Shown here: one piece after another, positions 9,030 to 17,268 of the stretch
Layout of the letters: each line of letters starts with the position of its first letter
How positions within the stretch are numbered: position 1 is the first letter of the stretch
Source of the DNA: 70-18 sp041691815
GTDB taxonomy: Bacteria > Pseudomonadota > Alphaproteobacteria > Acetobacterales > Acetobacteraceae
NCBI GenBank assembly: GCA_041691815.1
Contig: JBEPTZ010000068.1
Coordinates: forward strand, 1-23,009
Length of the DNA stretch: 23,009 nucleotides
Direction: 5' to 3'
Made by a program: the position numbers and the translations under genes
Notes under the pieces: generated by a model
What the model saw: only the letters and a program-made list of their open reading frames with translations
Told to the model about the DNA's origin: nothing
Database searches by the model: none

Positions 9030-9856
9030 CGCCGTTCATCAAGCGGATGGCGACCAATCCCACCACCTCGGTGGGGGTGCTGCTGTGCATCCTGATCGTG
9101 CTTGCCGCGGTGCTGGCGCCGTATATCAGCCCGTTCGACCCGCTCGACCAACACATCATCGACAAGCTGAAGCCGCCCAGCGCCACCTACTGGCTCGGCA
9201 CCGACACCTATGGCCGCGATGTGCTGAGCCGGGTGCTGTGGGGTGCCCGGGTCTCGCTGGTGGTCTCGGTCGCCTCGATCAGCGGCGCGCTGGTGGTGGG
9301 CGGCACCATCGGCATGGTCAGCGGCTATATCGGCGGGCGGGCCGATCTCTACATCATGCAGGTGATGGACGTGCTGCTGTCGTTCCCCAGCCTGATCCTG
9401 GGGCTGATCGTGGTCGCCCTGCTCGGCCCCGAGATGGTCAACCTGATCTTCGCCATCGGCCTAACCGCTGTCGCCCCGTTCGCCCGCATCGCCCGCTCGC
9501 CGGTGCTGAGCATGAAGGAGCGCGCCTTCGTCGAGGCCGGGCGGGCGCTCGGCTTTTCGCATATCCGGGTGCTGTTCGTGCATATCCTGCCCAACATCCT
9601 CTCCGAGGTGTTGGTGATGGCAACGCTGTGGATGGCCACCGCGGTGCGCACCGAGGCCAGCCTGTCGTTCATCGGCCTCGGCGTGAAGCCGCCGATCGCC
9701 ACCTGGGGCGGCATGATGCGCGACGGCTTCGACGCGATCCTGGATGCGCCCTGGCTGTCGATCTTTCCCGGCATCGCTATCCTGCTGCTGGTGCTGGGGC
9801 TGAACATGGTCGGTGACGGGTTGCGCGATGCCACCGACCCGAAGCTGTCCGGCTGA
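9026..9856 (+). CDS. ABC transporter permease, DppC/OppC type (importer 1)
   Basis: Second channel subunit, 276 residues. Start GTG 9026 overlaps the previous stop (GTGA); an in-frame ATG at 9047 is the alternative. Family landmarks are the block YWLGTDTYGRDVLSRVLWGARVSLVV after the first helix, the coupling loop EAGRALGFSHIRVLFVHILPNI, and the C-terminal block ASLSFIGLGVKPPIATWGGMM followed by a last helix and GDGLRDATDPK. The cytoplasmic N-terminus is short compared with the paralogue at 16360. It ends in a TGATG overlap with the ATPase gene, so the four genes form one operon. Confidence 0.93.
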   Translation: MTPFIKRMATNPTTSVGVLLCILIVLAAVLAPYISPFDPLDQHIIDKLKPPSATYWLGTDTYGRDVLSRVLWGARVSLVVSVASISGALVVGGTIGMVSGYIGGRADLYIMQVMDVLLSFPSLILGLIVVALLGPEMVNLIFAIGLTAVAPFARIARSPVLSMKERAFVEAGRALGFSHIRVLFVHILPNILSEVLVMATLWMATAVRTEASLSFIGLGVKPPIATWGGMMRDGFDAILDAPWLSIFPGIAILLLVLGLNMVGDGLRDATDPKLSG

Positions 9857-10830
9857 TGAGCGACGCGATTCTCGAAGTCCAGCGCCTGACCAAGCATTTC
9901 ATCGTGGTGAAGGGCTTTCCGCGCCCGGTGAAGACCATCGTGAAAGCGGTCGACGGCGTCGATTTCACTGTCGCCGCCGGCGAGGCGTTCGGCCTGGTCG
10001 GCGAGAGCGGCTGCGGCAAATCCACCGTGGCGCGCGCGGCGATGCGGCTGATCGAGCCGGATGGCGGCAGCGTGCATTTCGCCGGCCAGGACGTGCGCGC
10101 CGCGCGACCAAAAGCGCTGATCGCGCTGCGCCGGCGGATGCAGATCGTCTTCCAGGACCCGTATTCCTCGCTGAATCCACGCCGCACCATCGGCCGCACG
10201 CTGATGGAGCCGCTGGAGGTGCACGGCATGGCGCGGGGTGCCGAGGCCCGCAGCCAGGCGGCGGCGCTGATGGAGGAGGTCGGCCTGCCGCCCGCGGCAC
10301 TGGAGCGCTATCCGCACGAGTTTTCCGGTGGCCAGCGCCAGCGCATCGGCATCGCCCGGGCGCTGGCCTTGCAGCCGGAACTGATCGTCGCCGATGAGCC
10401 GGTCTCGGCGCTGGACGTATCGGTGCAGGCGCAGGTGCTGCTGCTGCTGAAGGAGTTGCAGCGCCGGCGCGGCCTGGCCTTCGTGTTCGTCAGCCACGAC
10501 CTGTCGGTGATCCGCTGGTTCTGCGCCCGGGTGGCGGTGATGTATCTCGGTCGGATTGTCGAGCAGGGGCCGGTGGCCGATGTGTTCTCCCGCCCGCGCC
10601 ACCCCTACACGGTGATGCTGCGCGATGCCTCGCCGATCCCCGATCCGTCGCGGCGCGGCGTGCTGCCGCGGGTGGTGGGTGAAATCCCGTCGGCCGCAGC
10701 ACCACCGCCGGGCTGCCACTTCCATCCGCGCTGCTCGCGCGCCACCGATATCTGCCGGACCGACTACCCAGCGTTCCGCTCCGAGGCCGGCCACGGCGTC
10801 GCCTGTCATCATCCGTACGATGCAGTCTAG
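9856..10830 (+). CDS. ABC transporter ATPase, DppF/OppF type (importer 1)
   Basis: Drives importer 1 by ATP hydrolysis at the cytoplasmic face. Walker A is GESGCGKST (residues 49-57), the Q-loop is VFQDP (Gln100), the ABC signature is FSGGQ (156-160), Walker B is LIVADE (176-181), and the switch histidine is in VSHDLS. The C-terminal oligopeptide/dipeptide extension is present, including the cysteine-rich GCHFHPRCSRATDICR. The GCGKST Walker A and the GGQRQRIGIARAL signature place it with F-type rather than D-type subunits. It is the last gene of the operon; no D-type ATPase accompanies it. About 180 bp follow before the convergent LacI gene, with two weak 5-bp-stem hairpins (10856-10868 and 10949-10963) and no T-tract. 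Confidence 0.93.
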   Translation: MSDAILEVQRLTKHFIVVKGFPRPVKTIVKAVDGVDFTVAAGEAFGLVGESGCGKSTVARAAMRLIEPDGGSVHFAGQDVRAARPKALIALRRRMQIVFQDPYSSLNPRRTIGRTLMEPLEVHGMARGAEARSQAAALMEEVGLPPAALERYPHEFSGGQRQRIGIARALALQPELIVADEPVSALDVSVQAQVLLLLKELQRRRGLAFVFVSHDLSVIRWFCARVAVMYLGRIVEQGPVADVFSRPRHPYTVMLRDASPIPDPSRRGVLPRVVGEIPSAAAPPPGCHFHPRCSRATDICRTDYPAFRSEAGHGVACHHPYDAV

Positions 10831-11013
10831 GCCTGCTCCGTCGCGAGAGTGTTGTGCGCTTCGAGCGCCTGGATGCGCAGACCCGGATTCTGGCTCGTAC
10901 GGGCGGGTGGTGAGCCTCCGAAGCAGGTTGGACGGCAGCGGTTCGCGCCCAGGTCCTGCCTGGCATCAAGCGACATGCTCCGATCCGGGCTTTGATTCTC
11001 GATGACAGCGATC

Positions 11014-12126
11014 CTACGGGCGTCCCGAAATATGTCCGTCCGAACCGGCAGTCCATGCACCGCCGTGCCCGATTTCCGGGCTCGACGTGGCCTGACCCGT
11101 GGTCGAGGCGCGGATCACCAGTTCGCCCGGAATCGAGACGTGCCGCCCCCCCGACTCCGCTGACGAGATGATCCGCGTCACGGTCTGGTCCACCAGCTGC
11201 TGGATCGGCTGGCGATAGGTGGTCAGCGCGTAGCTTGGCCAGGACGCCATCGTGATATCGTCGAAACCGGCCACCGCGATATCCTCGGGAATCCGTACCC
11301 CGCCCTCGAGACGCAGCGCGTCGCTGCCGCCCAGGGCGAGGATATCCGAGGCGAAGAAGATCGCATCCGGACGCGCGGGGATCAGGTCGAGCGCGCCACG
11401 CCATCCGGCGGGATAGCTGTAGTCATTGTAGCCGGCGGTCCCGGCGAGTCGCAGCCCCAGCTCTGCCAGACGCGTGACGAAAGCGGTATGCCGTTCCATT
11501 CCGACGCCGGTCTTGCTGAGGCCCGCCACATAGCCGATGCGTTTGCGCCCCAGCGTGTGAAAATGGTCAACGACGGCACGGACTCCGGCGGTTTCGTCGC
11601 AGCAGATGGTGGTCGTGTCCTCGGTCGTGCGTCGGTTCAGAATCACCGACTTGCGGCCCTCGGTGGCCCAGGCGAGATCCTTGTCCGACAGGACGGTGGC
11701 GCCGATCACCACGACGGCGTCGACATTGTAGGAGCGGATGGCGAATAGTTGCTCTTCGACGTTTGCGCCAGGGGTGATGTTGAACAGCAGGCTCTGCAGC
11801 CCAACCTTCTGCAGGCCCTGCGTCAGGCTTTCGATCAGCACCGGGTAGAACGGATTGCGCATGCTCGACACCACGATTCCGACGATATTGGTACGCCGCG
11901 TCGTGAGCATTGAGGCGATGGCATTGGGCTGATAGCCGAATTCGCGGGCGCTGTGCCGGATGCGCTGGCGCAGATCGTCGGAAATGCTGCTGCCCGGCGT
12001 GAAGGCGCGCGAAACCGCGGACTGGCTGACGCCGATCAGCGCCGCGAGTTGCCGGGCGGTCAGCGGCCGCCTGCGTGGGTCGCCGGTTGCGTCTTCGATG
12101 CCCGCTGCCACGCTGGTGTCTCCCAT
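11014..12126 (-). CDS. LacI-family transcriptional regulator
   Basis: Ligand-responsive DNA-binding regulator, 370 residues. A helix-turn-helix (LTARQLAALIGVSQSAVSRAF, about residues 22-42) is followed by the hinge region GYQPNAIASMLTTRRT and a periplasmic-binding-protein-like effector domain (from NIVGIVVSSMRNPFYPVLIESL to near the C-terminus, with the late block IPEDIAVAGFDD). I choose ATG 12126, which has AGAGG about eight bases upstream; the frame extends to 12198 without family similarity. It is divergent from the MR/MLE operon and convergent with importer 1, so it most likely controls the MR/MLE operon and possibly its own gene. The effector is probably the imported acid or a derivative; that is inferred from position. 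Confidence 0.92.
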   Translation of the reverse strand: MGDTSVAAGIEDATGDPRRRPLTARQLAALIGVSQSAVSRAFTPGSSISDDLRQRIRHSAREFGYQPNAIASMLTTRRTNIVGIVVSSMRNPFYPVLIESLTQGLQKVGLQSLLFNITPGANVEEQLFAIRSYNVDAVVVIGATVLSDKDLAWATEGRKSVILNRRTTEDTTTICCDETAGVRAVVDHFHTLGRKRIGYVAGLSKTGVGMERHTAFVTRLAELGLRLAGTAGYNDYSYPAGWRGALDLIPARPDAIFFASDILALGGSDALRLEGGVRIPEDIAVAGFDDITMASWPSYALTTYRQPIQQLVDQTVTRIISSAESGGRHVSIPGELVIRASTTGQATSSPEIGHGGAWTAGSDGHISGRP

Positions 12127-12179
12127 TTCTGCGCCTCTGGGCCGAGGCGGATGGAGACAATCACCCGATCCGCCGACCA

Positions 12180-12192
12180 ACGTCAACGACGT
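12180..12192. promoter_or_regulatory. 13-bp inverted repeat near the LacI gene, candidate operator
   Basis: ACGTC-AAC-GACGT is a perfect inverted repeat with a 3-nt spacer, 53 bp upstream of the regulator's ATG. On the minus strand it includes TTGACG, a good -35 match, although no good -10 lies at the right distance. It could be an autoregulatory site. It lacks the central CG step and even spacing usual for LacI-family operators, so the assignment is weak. Confidence 0.25.
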
Positions 12193-12212
12193 ATCCACGC
12201 AGCCAGCGCCCT

Positions 12213-12469
12213 TTGAATACGGATGCAGGTGACGGTCGGATACGGCGACGTAGCGGCCCGAGAGGGACTGCCCGGACGCAAACGGAAATCAAACTCGCCA
12301 ACGCGACTTACTATCAAGGTCGGAGAAGCGGCCTTCTTATCTGGCCTTTCTGCCTGGACGCGTCGGCCGTCAAATTCTGTCGCAGCCACCCGGCGCCTGC
12401 ATTGCCGGGCCAGCCATGCCCATGCGGCTGCGGTCCTGCTCCAAAAGAGGGATTGAATGCGGATGCCGG
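12213..12469 (+). repeat. Imperfect 17-nt direct repeat in the divergent control region
   Basis: TTGAATACGGATGCAGG at 12213-12229 recurs as TTGAATGCGGATGCCGG at 12453-12469, 15 of 17 bases identical and 240 bp apart. The second copy begins with the -35 hexamer of the promoter-like element. Two copies of a regulator half-site or a duplicated promoter start are possible readings; chance is not excluded. Confidence 0.4.
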
Positions 12470-12482
12470 ATTTGCCTATGCT
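12453..12482 (+). promoter_or_regulatory. Sigma-70-like promoter for the MR/MLE operon
   Basis: TTGAAT (12453-12458) and TATGCT (12477-12482) match the -35 and -10 consensus at four of six positions each, with an 18-nt spacer. Predicted transcription start near 12489 gives a leader of about 45 nt to the ATG at 12534. This was found by eye only. Confidence 0.4.
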
Positions 12483-12493
12483 CGCCCGTGCAT

Positions 12494-12519
12494 CCGGTTC
12501 CAGACCACGCTGGAGCCGG
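12494..12519 (+). promoter_or_regulatory. Inverted repeat at the start of the MR/MLE leader, candidate operator or RNA hairpin
   Basis: Arms CCGGTTCCAG (12494-12503) and CTGGAGCCGG (12510-12519) pair over ten positions with one G-U wobble, around a 6-nt loop. The repeat lies just downstream of the predicted transcription start, a classic repressor position. Its 3' arm touches the ribosome site (GGAGGAGGG, 12518-12526), so in RNA it could also limit translation. Confidence 0.4.
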
Positions 12520-12533
12520 AGGAGGGACGCCAA

Positions 12534-13664
12534 ATGCCGATGCAAAAATCTGCGACCGCCACCGACAGGATTGCCGCGGTCGAGGCGTTCCAGGTGGCCT
12601 GGCGGCCTGGCGACCCGCCCGGCCGGCGCAGCGCGATTGTCCGGGTTCGTACCGAGGGCGGCGTTACCGGCTACGGCGAGGCCTCGCCGATGATGGGGGG
12701 CGAGCACAGCCTGCTGGTGGTGCGTAATTTTGCCCAGAGCCTTGTCGGGCTTGACCCGTTCGATCAGGCGGTGATCCAGGATCGGCTGCTGCACCGCTAT
12801 ATCAAGCTCGGCCCCGAGGGCGCAGTAACCGGCGCGCTGGCAGCGCTCGACATCGCGCTTTGGGACATCAAGGGCAAGGTGCTGGGCCTGCCGATCTACA
12901 AATTGCTGGGTGGCGCCTGGCGGACCGAATTGCCCTTCTACGCCTCGATCGGCGGCAACGCCGTGCGCAGCGTGGACGAGGTCATTCGCACCGTGGAAGC
13001 CCGCTGGAAGCGCGAGGCGCCGGCGGCGATCAAGATCCGTTGGGACGGCGACCGCACCCGACAGGATTACGACATCCCCGGCGACATCGCCAAGGCGAAG
13101 GCCGTGCGCAAGCTGGTCGGCGACGCCTTCCCGCTGGCGTTCGACGCCAACAATCAATATTCGGTCGGTGGCGCGATCCGCGTCGGGCGGGCGCTCGAGG
13201 AACTGGGCTATGTCTGGTTCGAAGAACCTGTGCAGCACTACGACGTGCGCGCCATGGGCGAGGTGGCGCGGCGGCTCGACATCACCGTCTCGGCGGCGGA
13301 GCAGACCTATACCACCCAGGCGCTGGTCGACATTATCGAAGCCGGGGTGCGGATGGTGCAGCCCGATATCGTGAAGATGGGCGGGATCACCGGGCTGATG
13401 CAATGCGCCGCGATCTGCTTCGCCCATGGCGTGGAACTGGTGCCGCACCAGACCCAGCCGGGCATCGGCCATATCGCCAACCTGCACGTTCTGGCGACGA
13501 TCATGCACAACACCAAGCCCGCCGAGTTCGCCGATCCAGACGACCGGATGCATGTGGCCTTCGGCAATCCGCCAAGGCCCGAAAACGGAAAATTCCGGGT
13601 GCCGGATGGGCCCGGCCTGGGACTGGAGATCATCGACGCCGCATTGGACGCGCGCCGAGCCTGA
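12534..13664 (+). CDS. Mandelate racemase/muconate lactonizing enzyme superfamily protein, probable acid dehydratase or epimerase
   Basis: Abstracts a proton alpha to a carboxylate in a magnesium-dependent TIM barrel. This 376-residue protein starts at ATG 12534, behind the very strong ribosome site GGAGGAGGG. The N-terminal cap includes GYGEASPMMGG. Barrel residues are the second-strand motif KIR (Lys167, Arg169), metal ligands Asp204 (FDANN), Glu230 (FEEP) and Glu256 (AAEQ), and an Asp278-His305 dyad (QPD and VPHQTQPGIG). A Lys-X-Lys/Arg motif facing an Asp-His dyad marks the mandelate racemase subgroup, which includes sugar-acid dehydratases. Exact substrate unknown. It is first in an operon with an importer, CoA-transferases and a hydratase; 153 bp separate it from the binding-protein gene. 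Confidence 0.9.
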   Translation: MPMQKSATATDRIAAVEAFQVAWRPGDPPGRRSAIVRVRTEGGVTGYGEASPMMGGEHSLLVVRNFAQSLVGLDPFDQAVIQDRLLHRYIKLGPEGAVTGALAALDIALWDIKGKVLGLPIYKLLGGAWRTELPFYASIGGNAVRSVDEVIRTVEARWKREAPAAIKIRWDGDRTRQDYDIPGDIAKAKAVRKLVGDAFPLAFDANNQYSVGGAIRVGRALEELGYVWFEEPVQHYDVRAMGEVARRLDITVSAAEQTYTTQALVDIIEAGVRMVQPDIVKMGGITGLMQCAAICFAHGVELVPHQTQPGIGHIANLHVLATIMHNTKPAEFADPDDRMHVAFGNPPRPENGKFRVPDGPGLGLEIIDAALDARRA

Positions 13665-13746
13665 GCGGGTTCGGCGATAAGGGCGACCGCAGTCAGCGCG
13701 GAATCCACCCGGAGAAGGACCAACCGGCGAGCAAACAAGCGACCAT

Positions 13747-13764
13747 CGGTCCGAATATGGACCG
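13747..13764 (+). promoter_or_regulatory. 18-bp inverted repeat between the MR/MLE and binding-protein genes
   Basis: CGGTCC (13747-13752) and GGACCG (13759-13764) form a perfect 6-bp inverted repeat around GAATAT. The 9-mer ATCGGTCCG occurs here (13745-13753) and again at 13780-13788. Possible uses are a second operator, a processing hairpin setting expression of the binding-protein gene, or a weak attenuator. No T-tract follows. Confidence 0.35.
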
Positions 13765-13817
13765 CTCAAGCGCCCCGGTATCGGTCCGGCGGCAGCACTC
13801 AACGGAGGAGCTTCCTG

Positions 13818-15404
13818 ATGATCACCAGACGCTTGCTTCTGGGCACCGCCACCGCCACCGCCGCGACCGGCCTTTATGCGCCGCGGTTGCGCGCCGCAGT
13901 ACCGGACACGCTGCGCTTCGCCAGCGCCGCCGGCGGCCCGCGCAAGGTGGACCCCAACCAGACGACGCAGGGCTCGGACAACTGGGCGGTGGCCCAGATA
14001 TTCGAGTATCTGGTGCTGCCGCCTGATGGCGAATTCGGCGTCAAGCCTGCTGACTTCCAGCCTTGGCTGGCGGAAAGCTGGACCACCTCGGACGACGGCA
14101 GGACCTGGGTGTTCAAGCTTCGGCACGGCGTGCAGTTTCACAAGGGCTACGGCGAGATGACCGCCGACGACGTGACCCGCTCGTTCCTGCGGGCACGCGA
14201 CAGCGGCGTGTCGGTGGCGAACTACGGCAACCTCGCCGATGTGCAGCCGAGCGGCAAATACGAAGTCACCATCAAGCTGAAAAACCCCGACCCGATGTTC
14301 CTGTCCTCGGTCGTCGCCACCGCCAACGTGATGGTGGTGTCGAAGAAAGCCGAGGCGGAGCTGGGCGACAAATTCGCCACCATGCCGATCGGCACTGGCC
14401 CGTACAAGATCGACCGGTTCGACAGCGCAAAAGGCACGTTCCTCTCCCGACACGAGGGCTATTGGGGCGAACCGGCAATCATCTCCAAGGTCGAATGCCT
14501 CTACATTGCCGACACCACCGCACGGACGCTGGCGCTGATTTCGGGTGACGTCGACATGATCGAGGGCGTCCGCCAGCCGGGCTGGGTGCCGCAGATGCAG
14601 GGTCAGAAGGCCAGTCTGCAATTCGATATGACGGTGCCAGGATCGTTCAACACTCTGTTCTTCAACCTGTCGAAGAACCCGCTGCAGAACATCCTGATCC
14701 GCAAGGCGATCATGCACGGGATCAACAAGCAGGAGATCGTCGCGGCACTCAGCCCGCTGTCGCGCATGGTCTACACGTTGAACCCGCCCAACTATCCGAC
14801 CGGATTCAAGCTGGAAGACCTGCCCGAAGACCTGCGCTACGAGTACAATCCGGCCGAGGCGAAAAAACTGCTCGCGGCAGCCGGTGTGCCCAACGGATTC
14901 ACGATTCCGGTCAACACCTCGCAGCGCGAGGACTACAAATCGCAGCACCTGATCATCCAGGAACAACTCCGCCAGATCGGCATCAAGATCAATCTGACGA
15001 TCATGGACCATTCCGCCTATCACGGTTCGAACCGGAAGAACCTGAACACGCTCAACATCAACTCATCGTCGCTGCCGCCGGTGCCGCTGTACGTCTACAA
15101 TGCCTACGCCCGCTCGTCGGGGAACATGACCGATGACGGCAAGGGCGGCGAGGATTATTCGCATTACGGCGTGCTCATCCCGGGCGTTGACGACTTGCTC
15201 GACGCGATGCTGCACACCACCACCTTCGATGCCTATGTCGCCAAGGGCCGCGAGGTAGAGCTGAAGATCCAGCGAGACCTGCCGATGGCCGGGCTGCCAA
15301 CGATGAGCTACCTGGTGGTGCGCAACCCGCGTATCGACCTCGGCTTCAAGGTGAAGGGCGGCTACGCCTATTGGCGGTTCTGCAAGGCCAAGATCGTCGC
15401 CTGA
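13818..15404 (+). CDS. ABC transporter family 5 solute-binding protein (importer 2)
   Basis: Periplasmic binding protein of 528 residues with strong ribosome site GGAGGAG seven bases before ATG 13818. The N-terminus ITRRLLLGTATATAATG has a twin-arginine followed by a hydrophobic stretch and an Ala-rich cleavage region, suggesting Tat export of a folded protein; importer 1's protein instead has a plain Sec signal. SBP_bac_5 landmarks are DPNQTTQGSDNWAVAQIFEYL, WVFKLRHGVQFHKGYGEMTADDVTRSF, MPIGTGPYKI and IRKAIMHGINK. A late block in the binding lobe (STAYARSS-like residues) differs from importer 1, so the ligands probably differ. The ligand is likely the acid or ester processed by the flanking enzymes; that is inferred. 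Confidence 0.92.
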   Translation: MITRRLLLGTATATAATGLYAPRLRAAVPDTLRFASAAGGPRKVDPNQTTQGSDNWAVAQIFEYLVLPPDGEFGVKPADFQPWLAESWTTSDDGRTWVFKLRHGVQFHKGYGEMTADDVTRSFLRARDSGVSVANYGNLADVQPSGKYEVTIKLKNPDPMFLSSVVATANVMVVSKKAEAELGDKFATMPIGTGPYKIDRFDSAKGTFLSRHEGYWGEPAIISKVECLYIADTTARTLALISGDVDMIEGVRQPGWVPQMQGQKASLQFDMTVPGSFNTLFFNLSKNPLQNILIRKAIMHGINKQEIVAALSPLSRMVYTLNPPNYPTGFKLEDLPEDLRYEYNPAEAKKLLAAAGVPNGFTIPVNTSQREDYKSQHLIIQEQLRQIGIKINLTIMDHSAYHGSNRKNLNTLNINSSSLPPVPLYVYNAYARSSGNMTDDGKGGEDYSHYGVLIPGVDDLLDAMLHTTTFDAYVAKGREVELKIQRDLPMAGLPTMSYLVVRNPRIDLGFKVKGGYAYWRFCKAKIVA

Positions 15405-15424
15405 ACTGAAGGGAAGCAGAGCGC

Positions 15425-16363
15425 ATGGCGAAATACCTGCTGTTCCGGCTCCTCGACGCGGTGCCGACCGTGTTCCTGGTGCTGACGCTGGTATTCGTCG
15501 CCATGCGTATCCTTCCCGGCGATCCGGCGCTGGCGGTGCTTGGCGCCAGCGCTGACGGGGGGCAGTTGGAAATCCTGCGCCAGAAGATGGGGCTGAACGA
15601 TCCGCTCTGGCTGCAGTACCTGCATTTCCTGTCCGACGCGGTTCGGCTCGATTTCGGCCGCTCGCTGATGAACGACGTGCCGATCTCCCGGCTGATCGCC
15701 AACAACCTGCCGTACACCATCTACCTGACGCTGACCTCGGTGGTGATGGGGCTGATCATGGGCATTCCGCTGGGGGTCTATGCGGCGACCCAGCGCAACA
15801 AGCCGCCGGACAGTATCCTGCGCATCTATTCGCTGATCGGCTATGCCATCCCCGACTTCTACCTTGGCGCCGTCCTGCTGGTGGTGTTCTCGCTCAATCT
15901 CGGCTGGTTTCCGATCAATGGCGAGGGCGTGGGGTTCTGGGACGGGCTGCACCACATCTTCCTGCCGGCGCTGACGCTGGCAATGCTGAAGAGCGCGTTT
16001 CTGGGCCGGCTGACTCGGACTTCGTTGCTGGAGGTCCTGGGCCGCGACTTCATTCGCACCGCCCGCGCCAAGGGCGCCCGCGAGGGAAGGGTGATCTATC
16101 GTCACGGCCTGCGGAACGCGCTGCTGCCGCTATCGACCGGCATCGGCATCTCGATCCTGTCAACGCTTTCCGGCTCGGTCGCCATCGAACTGGTGTTCAA
16201 CCGCCCCGGCATCGGGCATCTGCTGATCGACGCGATCACCGAGCGCGATTACCCGGTGATCCAGGCCGGAGTGATGATGTTTGCCTTCTTCGTGATCCTG
16301 GTGAACCTGGCGATGGACGTGGTCTACGTCTTTGTCGACCCGCGCGTCCGGATCAAGTCATGA
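15425..16363 (+). CDS. ABC transporter permease, DppB/OppB type (importer 2)
   Basis: Channel subunit of importer 2, 312 residues, ATG 15425 after a GGGAAG ribosome site. YLLFRLLDAVPTVFLVLTLVFVAMRILPGDPA matches the B-type N-terminus. The coupling loop is ARAKGAREGRVIYRHGLRNALLP and the closing block is ELVFNRPGIGHLLIDAI. It is clearly paralogous to the permease at 8088. Its stop overlaps the next start (ATGA). Confidence 0.93.
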   Translation: MAKYLLFRLLDAVPTVFLVLTLVFVAMRILPGDPALAVLGASADGGQLEILRQKMGLNDPLWLQYLHFLSDAVRLDFGRSLMNDVPISRLIANNLPYTIYLTLTSVVMGLIMGIPLGVYAATQRNKPPDSILRIYSLIGYAIPDFYLGAVLLVVFSLNLGWFPINGEGVGFWDGLHHIFLPALTLAMLKSAFLGRLTRTSLLEVLGRDFIRTARAKGAREGRVIYRHGLRNALLPLSTGIGISILSTLSGSVAIELVFNRPGIGHLLIDAITERDYPVIQAGVMMFAFFVILVNLAMDVVYVFVDPRVRIKS

Positions 16364-17268
16364 CCGAATTCAGTCTGGCGGACGCCAATCCTGAGGCGCT
16401 GGCCGAACGCGAGGCGATCGCCGCCGAACCCGGGCTCTGGGACACCCTGCAAGACGTGTTCTTCGGGCGCCCCTCGACGATGATCGCACTCGTGGTGGTG
16501 CTGCTGTTCATCGTGATTGCTGTATTCGCGCCATGGATCGCCCCCGCTGATCCGCTGCGGCAGTCATTCCTGCAGATCAACAAGCTGCCGACATGGAGCC
16601 ATTGGTTGGGCACCGACCAATACGGCCGCGACGTATTGAGCCGGCTGATCTACGGCTCGCGCAACTCACTCATCTTCGGCCTGCTGTCACCGGTTTTCGC
16701 CGCGATCTGCGGCACCATCCTTGGCGTGACCGCAGGTTATTTCGGCGGGGTGGTCGACCGGGTGATCAGCCGGGTGATCGACATGCTGATGGCGTTTCCC
16801 GAGTTGCTGCTGGCAATCCTGATCGCCGCGGCGCTGGGCGGCAGCTTCTGGAACATTGTCGTGGTGCTGACCGTGGCCTTTACTCCGGGCTTCGCCCGCG
16901 TCTCGCGCGCCTCGACGCTTGCCGTCAAGCAGGAGCCCTATGTCGAGGCCGCGGTGGCCGCCGGCGTGCGCACCCACGTCATCATCTTCCGTCATGTGGT
17001 GCCGAACATTCTCGCCCCGATTGTGGTGCTGATGACGCTGTGGTCCGCCAGTTCGATCCGCATCGAGGCGACATTGTCGTTCCTCGGGATAGGTACCCAG
17101 CCGCCGAACCCATCGTGGGGGAACATCATCCGCGACGGTCTTACCAACATGTTCGCGACCCAGTGGCCCATCGTCTCCGGCGGGCTGGCGATCACCATCG
17201 TCGTTCTCGCAATCAGCATCATCGGCGACGCGGTGCGCGACGTGCTGGACCCGGAAACCGATCAGTGA
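16360..17268 (+). CDS. ABC transporter permease, DppC/OppC type (importer 2)
   Basis: Second channel subunit, 302 residues, starting in an ATGA overlap. It has a cytoplasmic N-terminal extension of about 40 residues that the paralogue at 9026 lacks; such extensions are common in C-type permeases. Landmarks are HWLGTDQYGRDVLSRLIYGSRNSL, the coupling loop EAAVAAGVRTHVIIFRHVVPN and the late ATLSFLGIGTQPPNPSWGNII. It ends in a GTGA overlap with the ATPase gene. Confidence 0.93.
   Translation: MTEFSLADANPEALAEREAIAAEPGLWDTLQDVFFGRPSTMIALVVVLLFIVIAVFAPWIAPADPLRQSFLQINKLPTWSHWLGTDQYGRDVLSRLIYGSRNSLIFGLLSPVFAAICGTILGVTAGYFGGVVDRVISRVIDMLMAFPELLLAILIAAALGGSFWNIVVVLTVAFTPGFARVSRASTLAVKQEPYVEAAVAAGVRTHVIIFRHVVPNILAPIVVLMTLWSASSIRIEATLSFLGIGTQPPNPSWGNIIRDGLTNMFATQWPIVSGGLAITIVVLAISIIGDAVRDVLDPETDQ

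Larger units (their letters stand above)
12127..12533. other. Divergent intergenic control region
   Basis: The 407 bp between the LacI-family gene and the MR/MLE gene contain no credible gene. They hold a promoter-like element, an inverted repeat just downstream of it, a smaller palindrome nearer the regulator gene, and an imperfect direct repeat, each listed separately. G+C is lower than in the coding flanks, which suits a control region. Confidence 0.6.

Noticed and set aside
10831..11013. Open frames between importer 1 and the LacI-family gene
   Set aside because: Frames on both strands look random, with no motif or start signal. The 183-bp gap most likely holds only 3' ends; its two 5-bp-stem hairpins are too weak to call as terminators.
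12183..15023. 946-codon open frame on the minus strand
   Set aside because: It is antisense to the MR/MLE and binding-protein genes, has a low-complexity His/Arg/Gly-rich translation typical of GC-rich shadow frames, and no domain is seen.
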